Part shown: piece by piece, positions 13,418 through 17,064 of the stretch | How positions within the stretch are numbered: position 1 is the first letter of the stretch | Layout of the letters: each line of letters starts with the position of its first letter | NCBI GenBank assembly: GCA_937879875.1 | Contig: CALFMN010000135.1 | Location: 1-17,064, forward strand | Length of the DNA: 17,064 nucleotides | DNA from: an uncultured Chloroflexota bacterium | GTDB taxonomy: Bacteria > Chloroflexota > Dehalococcoidia > CAUJGQ01 | Reading direction: 5' to 3' | Position numbers and translations under genes: made by a program | Notes under the pieces: generated by a model | What the model was told of the DNA's origin: nothing | Databases searched by the model: none | The model's input: only the letters and a program-made list of their open reading frames with translations

Positions 13418-14416
13418 TCATGCGACGCGAGACGCCGCCTCCTCCCGTACCTCCCATTCCTCGCCCAGGCGCATACGCTGGCGGAAGTCGGCGATCGACG
13501 CCCGCAGCCCCTCCTCAAGCTCGACCACGCGGCGCCAGCCAAGTTCGGTCCGCGCACGCGTCGTATCGGGCAAACGCGAATCGTGGTCGTGGCTCGGCCG
13601 GTCGATCGAGACGATCGGGCTCGCCGAGCCGGTGAGCCGCAAAATCAGCTCCGCAAGCTCGCGCACCGTCACCTGCTGCTGCGAGCCGAGGTTGTATGCG
13701 CGGGCCGGCGTGCCCTTCGCCATCGCCAGGCGAATGCCGCTCACCATATCGCTGGCATAGGTGTAGCAACGCGTCTGGCCGCCCTCGCCGTGCATGGTCA
13801 GCGGCTGCCCGCTGAGCGCGGCCTTGAGAAAGGCTGGAATCACGCGCGTATCGTCGAGGCACATACAAGGACCGTAGGTGTTGAACACGCGCACAACTTT
13901 GGCCGGCACAGCGAAGCGGTCGTGATAGATGGCGAACAGCGCCTCGGCGGCGCGCTTGCCTTCTTCATAGCCCTTGCGGGCGCCCATCGGATCGACGTTG
14001 CCGCGATAGGTTTCGCTTTGCGGCACCACCTGCGGATTGCCGTAGACCTCGGCCGTCGAGGTGAGCAGGGCTGGAGCGCCGTGCGCTCGTGCGATCTCGA
14101 GCACCGCCTTGCTGCCCTCGTAGTTGGTGGTCATCATCTCGTAGGCGAGCGGCCCGTTGTTGGGCACTCCCGTGGGGCAGGCGAGATGATAGACCGCCTC
14201 GATCGGGCCGAGCTTCGCGGCGAAGGCCGCGAACGCCGGGGCAGTGATGTCCAGCTCGGCGAACTCGAAGCCGGGCGCATCCGCCAACGCTGCGACGTCG
14301 CGGCGGTCGCTGGTGATGAAGTTGTCGACGCCGGCGACGGTGAAGCCATCGGCGAGCAGGTTCTGCACGAGGTTGCGACCGAGAAAGCCGGCAGCGCCGG
14401 TGACGAGGACGGTCAT
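13418..14416 (-). CDS. NAD-dependent epimerase/dehydratase, UDP-glucuronate decarboxylase-like
   Basis: A 332-residue extended short-chain dehydrogenase. The NAD-binding motif is G7-A-A-G10-F-L-G13, the Ser/Thr of the catalytic triad lies in TSTAEVYG (119-126), and the catalytic pair is Y150-x3-K154 in GYEEGKRAAE, the variant typical of UDP-xylose synthase. HLACPTGVPNNGP and NTYGPCMCLDDTRVIPAFLKAALSGQPL also match that group, so it probably decarboxylates UDP-glucuronate to UDP-xylose; a 4,6-dehydratase or 4-epimerase role cannot be excluded. The ATG overlaps the dehydrogenase stop by four bases (ATGA), and GGAGG lies seven bases upstream. Longer in-frame starts would run through the dehydrogenase gene and are rejected. 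Confidence 0.88.
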   Translation of the reverse strand: MTVLVTGAAGFLGRNLVQNLLADGFTVAGVDNFITSDRRDVAALADAPGFEFAELDITAPAFAAFAAKLGPIEAVYHLACPTGVPNNGPLAYEMMTTNYEGSKAVLEIARAHGAPALLTSTAEVYGNPQVVPQSETYRGNVDPMGARKGYEEGKRAAEALFAIYHDRFAVPAKVVRVFNTYGPCMCLDDTRVIPAFLKAALSGQPLTMHGEGGQTRCYTYASDMVSGIRLAMAKGTPARAYNLGSQQQVTVRELAELILRLTGSASPIVSIDRPSHDHDSRLPDTTRARTELGWRRVVELEEGLRASIADFRQRMRLGEEWEVREEAASRVA

Positions 14417-15798
14417 GACCGATCCTCCACGAGGCGCAGCACTTTCGACTGACGGCGCAGGACATCGCTCAGCCGGTGCGAGCGCGGCTCGCCGGCCTGC
14501 GCCGGACGCGGCGTCGTGCGGCCATGCGCGTTCCACAGCTTCCAGCCCGCCGCCTCCAGCGCGGCGTAGTCGACACTGCTGTGCTCGGTGAGCAGCACGG
14601 CAAGGTCGTACGCCTCGGGACTGGCATCTGACAAGTCGGTGGAGGCGCGGTCGGCAAACCGCGCCACATGCCGGTCGTGGTAATCGACCGTGGCGCCCGC
14701 GGCTTCGAGCAGTTGCAGAATCGGCATCGCGGGCGAGCGCCGCGCATCGCCGATGTTCGGCTTGTAGCTCACGCCCAGCAGCAGGATGCGGGCGCCCGCC
14801 AGCGGCCGGCCCATGGCGCGGGCGATACGCTCGACGATCACGCCGGCGCGGTTCTCGTGGTTGCGCAGCCCGGCGGCGAGCATGCCGGCCTCACTGCCGG
14901 CATCCAGCATCGCCTGATAGAGGAAGTACGGATCTTCGGCGATGCAGTGCCCGCCGATGCCCGGCCCGGCAAAGAAAGGCATGAAGCCGAACGGCTTGGT
15001 CGAGGCCAGGCTGACGACCTCATGGGCGCTGATGCCCATCTGCTCGCAGTAGCTGTCGAACTCCTGGGCGAAGGTGATGTTAATAAAGCGGAAGGTGTTC
15101 TCAAGAATCTTGGTCGCTTCAGCCGCTTCCAGCGACGTAGCCGGCACGGCGCGTTCCACGAAGCTGCTGTAGAAGAGCTGCACCAGCTCCGCGGAGGCGG
15201 CGTCCATGCCGCTGGTGATCTTGGGCGTGTTCTCCAGATGGAAGCGGGTGTTGCCCGGGTCGATGCGCTCCGGCGAGTAGCCGAGCAACACCGTCTCGCC
15301 CAGCGCGTGCCGCTCGGCGATGATCGGCGCCACCACGCTGCGCGTCGTGCCCGGGGCGTAGGTGCTTTCCAATACGATCAGACGTGGCCGGCTCTCCTCC
15401 AGCACGTGGCTGACCAGCGAGCGCACGGCGGAGATGACCATCGCCAGGTCCGGTTCGTAGACGCTGCCGGTGAAGCGCGTCGGCGTCGGCACGGCAACGA
15501 CGAGCACATCGCAGGGGCGCAGGCCGAGCACGGTCATGACCGCGCGATAGCGGCGCGACTTGTTCTCCTGCTCGCAACGCGCAACGGTGTCGCCGTTGAG
15601 GTCGAAGCCGTAGGTTTTGTAGCCGCTCTGGGCGATGCGCTGTGCCAGGGGAAAGCCGACATAGCCCTGGCCGACAACGCCGACGACGGCCTTGCGCGTG
15701 CGAATCCGCGCTTCGAGGGCTCGCAGCCCTTCCGGCAGATCCTGATCGCTTTCACTGGAGGCCACGCGGGCAACGGTGGGAGTCCGACCAGAGAACAT
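14413..15798 (-). CDS. Nucleotide-sugar dehydrogenase (UDP-ManNAc/UDP-GlcNAc-type)
   Basis: A 461-residue enzyme that oxidises the C6 alcohol of a UDP-sugar to a uronic acid using two NAD+. The Rossmann motif is VVGVVGQGYVGFPLA, the conserved central Lys is at about 230 (EATKILENTFRFINI), and the catalytic Cys is at about 285 in GPGIGGHCIAEDPYFL, the GGHC form of WecC/WbpA-type enzymes rather than the form seen in UDP-glucose dehydrogenase. GVSYKPNIGDARRSPA marks the UDP-binding C-terminal domain. GGAG at 15813-15810 serves GTG 15801 (8 bases) or ATG 15798 (11 bases); I give the ATG. It is the first gene of the polysaccharide unit, supplying the epimerase and glycosyltransferase. WecC- versus WbpA-type specificity is not resolved. 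Confidence 0.88.
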   Translation of the reverse strand: MFSGRTPTVARVASSESDQDLPEGLRALEARIRTRKAVVGVVGQGYVGFPLAQRIAQSGYKTYGFDLNGDTVARCEQENKSRRYRAVMTVLGLRPCDVLVVAVPTPTRFTGSVYEPDLAMVISAVRSLVSHVLEESRPRLIVLESTYAPGTTRSVVAPIIAERHALGETVLLGYSPERIDPGNTRFHLENTPKITSGMDAASAELVQLFYSSFVERAVPATSLEAAEATKILENTFRFINITFAQEFDSYCEQMGISAHEVVSLASTKPFGFMPFFAGPGIGGHCIAEDPYFLYQAMLDAGSEAGMLAAGLRNHENRAGVIVERIARAMGRPLAGARILLLGVSYKPNIGDARRSPAMPILQLLEAAGATVDYHDRHVARFADRASTDLSDASPEAYDLAVLLTEHSSVDYAALEAAGWKLWNAHGRTTPRPAQAGEPRSHRLSDVLRRQSKVLRLVEDRS

Positions 15799-15810
15799 CA
15801 CGTACACATC

Positions 15811-16261
15811 TCCAAATAGCTATAGAATGACCAGACTCGCCGTTCAGCGAACCGTGCAGCAGCGTCAGTGCAGACCTGTGAATTCCACTAACCCGTGCGA
15901 GCAGCGCGATTGCGGCCTTCCACAAAAGAAAGAACGTATGCGAGGCTGGAAAGTTACTGTCCGGTTGAGCGATTCCTCGACATTCCTTGCGGGATTCACC
16001 TCCCGGCCCGCGCCCGGCGCCTCCACCGAAACCCGGTCCGGGGAGAGGCCCTGTCGCGAGGTTGTTGTAACTGTTCAGTAACGTGCTGTGTACAATCTTC
16101 CGGCTGTAACGGAACCCTGTCAATCCGCGAGGGTTACGGGCTGATTACAAGTTTCTGTCGAGTACTGCTTATCGCCGCAGCGCGGCAGGCACGCAACGCG
16201 GCGCGCGGCCACATATGCGCGTCTCCCGGCGATCGGTTGTCGGTAATGAAATGGTGAAGCA
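15811..16261 (-). other. Long untranslated leader before the polysaccharide genes
   Basis: About 450 bp without a credible gene separate the MerB-like gene from the dehydrogenase on the same strand. On the minus strand there is a TTGACA at 16124-16119 with only a weak -10 (GAAGAT) 17 bases on. GTAACTGTTCAGTAAC, a near-palindrome, lies at 16067-16082. Further down are a GC-rich foldable block (16050-16000), then GGTGAATCCC (16000-15991), AACCGGACAGTAAC (15966-15953) and CCAGCCTCGCA (15949-15939). These recall pieces of the ydaO-type c-di-AMP riboswitch, but the full consensus is not visible, so I only call it a structured leader. Confidence 0.35.
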
Positions 16262-16295
16262 GCGGTTACGATCGCCGAGCGGCGATCGTAACCGC
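16262..16295 (-). terminator. Perfect 15-bp hairpin after the MerB-like gene
   Basis: GCGGTTACGATCGCC (16262-16276) pairs fully with GGCGATCGTAACCGC (16281-16295) around GAGC. It starts three bases after the stop codon of the MerB-like gene. No U-tract follows (TGCTTCACCATTTC), so it may protect the 3' end or terminate inefficiently. Its position marks the end of that transcript and supports treating the region upstream of the stop as one gene. Confidence 0.5.
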
Positions 16296-16298
16296 CGC

Positions 16299-16961
16299 TT
16301 ACTGCGGTGGGCGCTGCGCGAGCCGCTCTGCCCGCAGCCAGGAGATGTAGTCGGGGCGGCCGCGGTTGCGAAACAGCGGCGCGCTGAAACGCTCGGCCCA
16401 GCGGGAGAGCGGCTGCAGGTTCTCGGCAAAGGCGGCGTCGAACTCCGACCAGTTGCGTGCATGTTCTTCCGACCGGAAGAGGTTCATGCCGGCTCAACGC
16501 CAGGCGCGCGTCTCCGGCGCACCGCCGACCTGGCTGCGCGCATAGCCGACGATCGACGCGGGCTTGGCCGCAAGCAGCGCTTCGTCGCGCATGGCGACCT
16601 GGAGCGGCTCGCCGCAGTCGAGGCAGGGCGCGTCAATACGCACCGTTTTGCCGGGAAAGAGCCAGCGCACCGCCAACGCCTCAAAGCCGCACTGGGCGAA
16701 CCAGCGCTGTTCGCCGTCCACGGAGACACGGTACTGCGTCGGCAGGCTATGAAACGGCGGAAACGAGACGATGTAGTCCGTGCCGGGATGGAGCCACGCG
16801 GGAATGCCGGTCTCGACCAACTCGCGCAGCGTTTGCCGGCCCGCTTCGACATCGAGGCTCAGTTCGGCAGCCAGTTCCGTGTAGTGCGGCGCCTGACCCG
16901 TCGCCACCATGCGGGCGATGATCGCCGCGAACGCCCGGTCCAGCAACGCCACGTCGACCAC
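16299..16961 (-). CDS. MerB-like organomercurial lyase family protein with an in-frame TGA, probable selenoprotein
   Basis: Read through the TGA at 16496-16494, this is a 220-residue protein, the size of MerB (about 212). An N-terminal helical/winged-helix part (VVDVALLDRAFAAIIARMV, YTELAAELSLD) precedes the MerB core: RWFAQCGFEAL with Cys91 (MerB Cys96), APCLDCGEP (Cys113/Cys116), then RAWR-TGA-AGMNLFRSEEHARNW. The TGA (codon 156) sits where MerB has catalytic Cys159 (CCHVHFFAS). The MerB Asp99 position is Glu94. MerB breaks carbon-mercury bonds; a related organometal or other substrate is possible. GTG 16961 is chosen for GGACGAGG seven bases upstream and a promoter just before it; ATG 17048 lies upstream of that promoter. 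Without recoding, a 155-residue product lacking the second catalytic residue results. Confidence 0.75.
16459..16489 (-). promoter_or_regulatory. Candidate bacterial SECIS element
   Basis: Just after the TGA, GCATG (16489-16485) pairs with CATGC (16463-16459), and TCTTCC (16480-16475) pairs with GGAAGA (16470-16465), closing the tetraloop GGTC (16474-16471). The loop begins 19 nt after the TGA; in E. coli fdhF a GGUC loop is 18 nt after the UGA. A 4-versus-1 internal loop separates the stems. There is no exact equivalent of the bulged U of fdhF. Part of the stem could arise because it encodes Phe-Arg-Ser-Glu-Glu, so the call is not certain. Confidence 0.55.
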
Positions 16962-17003
16962 ACGTGCACCTCGTCCGCCCGCTGCGCGGCCGGCCCGCCG
17001 CCC

Positions 17004-17032
17004 ATCGTAGCCGCAGAGCGCCGCCCTGTCGA
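17004..17032 (-). promoter_or_regulatory. Promoter of the MerB-like gene
   Basis: On the minus strand TCGACA (17032-17027) and TACGAT (17009-17004) each match the sigma-70-type boxes at five of six positions and are spaced by exactly 17 bp. Transcription would begin near 16997, giving a leader of about 36 nt that contains the Shine-Dalgarno for GTG 16961. Confidence 0.6.
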
Positions 17033-17040
17033 TGGCGGCG

Positions 17041-17064
17041 CGGGGCACCTAACCCTGCTTTGCC
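17041..17064. repeat. Left end of a second copy of the 227-bp inverted-repeat element
   Basis: The last 24 bases are identical to 6584-6607, including the 17-bp terminal repeat and the CTTTGCC that follows, in the same orientation. The copy is cut off by the window edge. It lies just upstream of the promoter of the MerB-like gene. Confidence 0.75.

Noticed and set aside
12932..14452. Long plus-strand open frame of 506 codons
   Set aside because: It lies antisense to the glycosyltransferase and epimerase, which have complete motifs. Its composition is typical of a shadow frame.
15752..16123. Minus-strand open frame of 123 codons upstream of the dehydrogenase
   Set aside because: It overlaps the dehydrogenase start in another frame, has no Shine-Dalgarno and no coherent domain; its few hydrophobic residues look accidental.
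16299..16487. A separate 62-residue gene starting MNLFRSEEHARNW
   Set aside because: It is in the same frame as the MerB-like gene, six bases after its TGA, has no Shine-Dalgarno and carries the C-terminal part of that family. Read-through of the TGA explains it better; reinitiation remains a minor alternative.
16962..17048. ATG 17048 as start of the MerB-like gene
   Set aside because: The added 29 residues are Arg/Gly/Ala-rich without family character, and the start lies upstream of a good promoter at 17032-17004. GTG 16961 has a Shine-Dalgarno.

Overview
The window is a GC-rich piece of bacterial chromosome with 17 supportable protein genes on both strands and no rRNA, tRNA, CRISPR or IS transposase gene that I can recognise. 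The best guess for the host is a Chloroflexota bacterium (Thermomicrobia- or Dehalococcoidia-like). This is inference from the high GC, the short palindromic intergenic repeats built around CCTCTCCCAATCCTGGGAGAGG, the gene families present, and an LPxTG-type protein that implies a monoderm envelope. I could not test it by search.

Layout. Positions 1-274: the 3' end of a membrane protein with an apparent frameshift. 326-1897 (-): an AMP-forming acyl-CoA ligase. 2078-3823 (+): a secreted, probably lipid-anchored S41 peptidase-like protein. 5429-3858 (-): a two-gene unit of a class C beta-lactamase-fold hydrolase and a VOC protein. 5675-6532 (+): a phasin-like helical protein with two C-terminal tandem repeats, behind a promoter that carries two palindromes. 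6584-6810: a 227-bp nested inverted-repeat element; a second copy begins at 17041. 10073-6864 (-): alpha/beta hydrolase, TIM-barrel sugar isomerase and flavin-dependent (LLM) oxidoreductase, the last separated by a 190-bp palindromic repeat. 10185-11416 (+): an ArsR regulator, an SRPBCC protein and a VOC protein, apparently expressed from a leaderless promoter with overlapping operator repeats. 15798-11771 (-): a cell-surface polysaccharide unit of nucleotide-sugar dehydrogenase, UDP-glucuronate decarboxylase-like epimerase, membrane GT2 glycosyltransferase and a tiny LPNTG/transmembrane protein. This unit converges with the ArsR unit on a strong hairpin terminator. 16961-16299 (-): an organomercurial lyase (MerB)-like gene interrupted by an in-frame TGA.

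The most interesting item is the last gene. Read through the TGA, it gives a 220-residue protein of MerB size. The TGA codon (position 156) falls where MerB has its second catalytic cysteine (Cys159 in the well-studied enzyme). Directly downstream is a two-part hairpin with a GGUC apical loop 19 nt after the TGA, as expected of a bacterial SECIS element. The gene has its own promoter (TCGACA-17-TACGAT), a Shine-Dalgarno sequence and a hairpin after the stop. I propose a selenocysteine-containing MerB-like enzyme. The alternative is a nonsense mutation or a split gene.

Other points worth following are the LPNTG micro-protein that lacks an obvious signal peptide and is coupled to the glycosyltransferase, the phasin-like repeat protein with its palindromic promoter, and the long structured leader before the polysaccharide genes.
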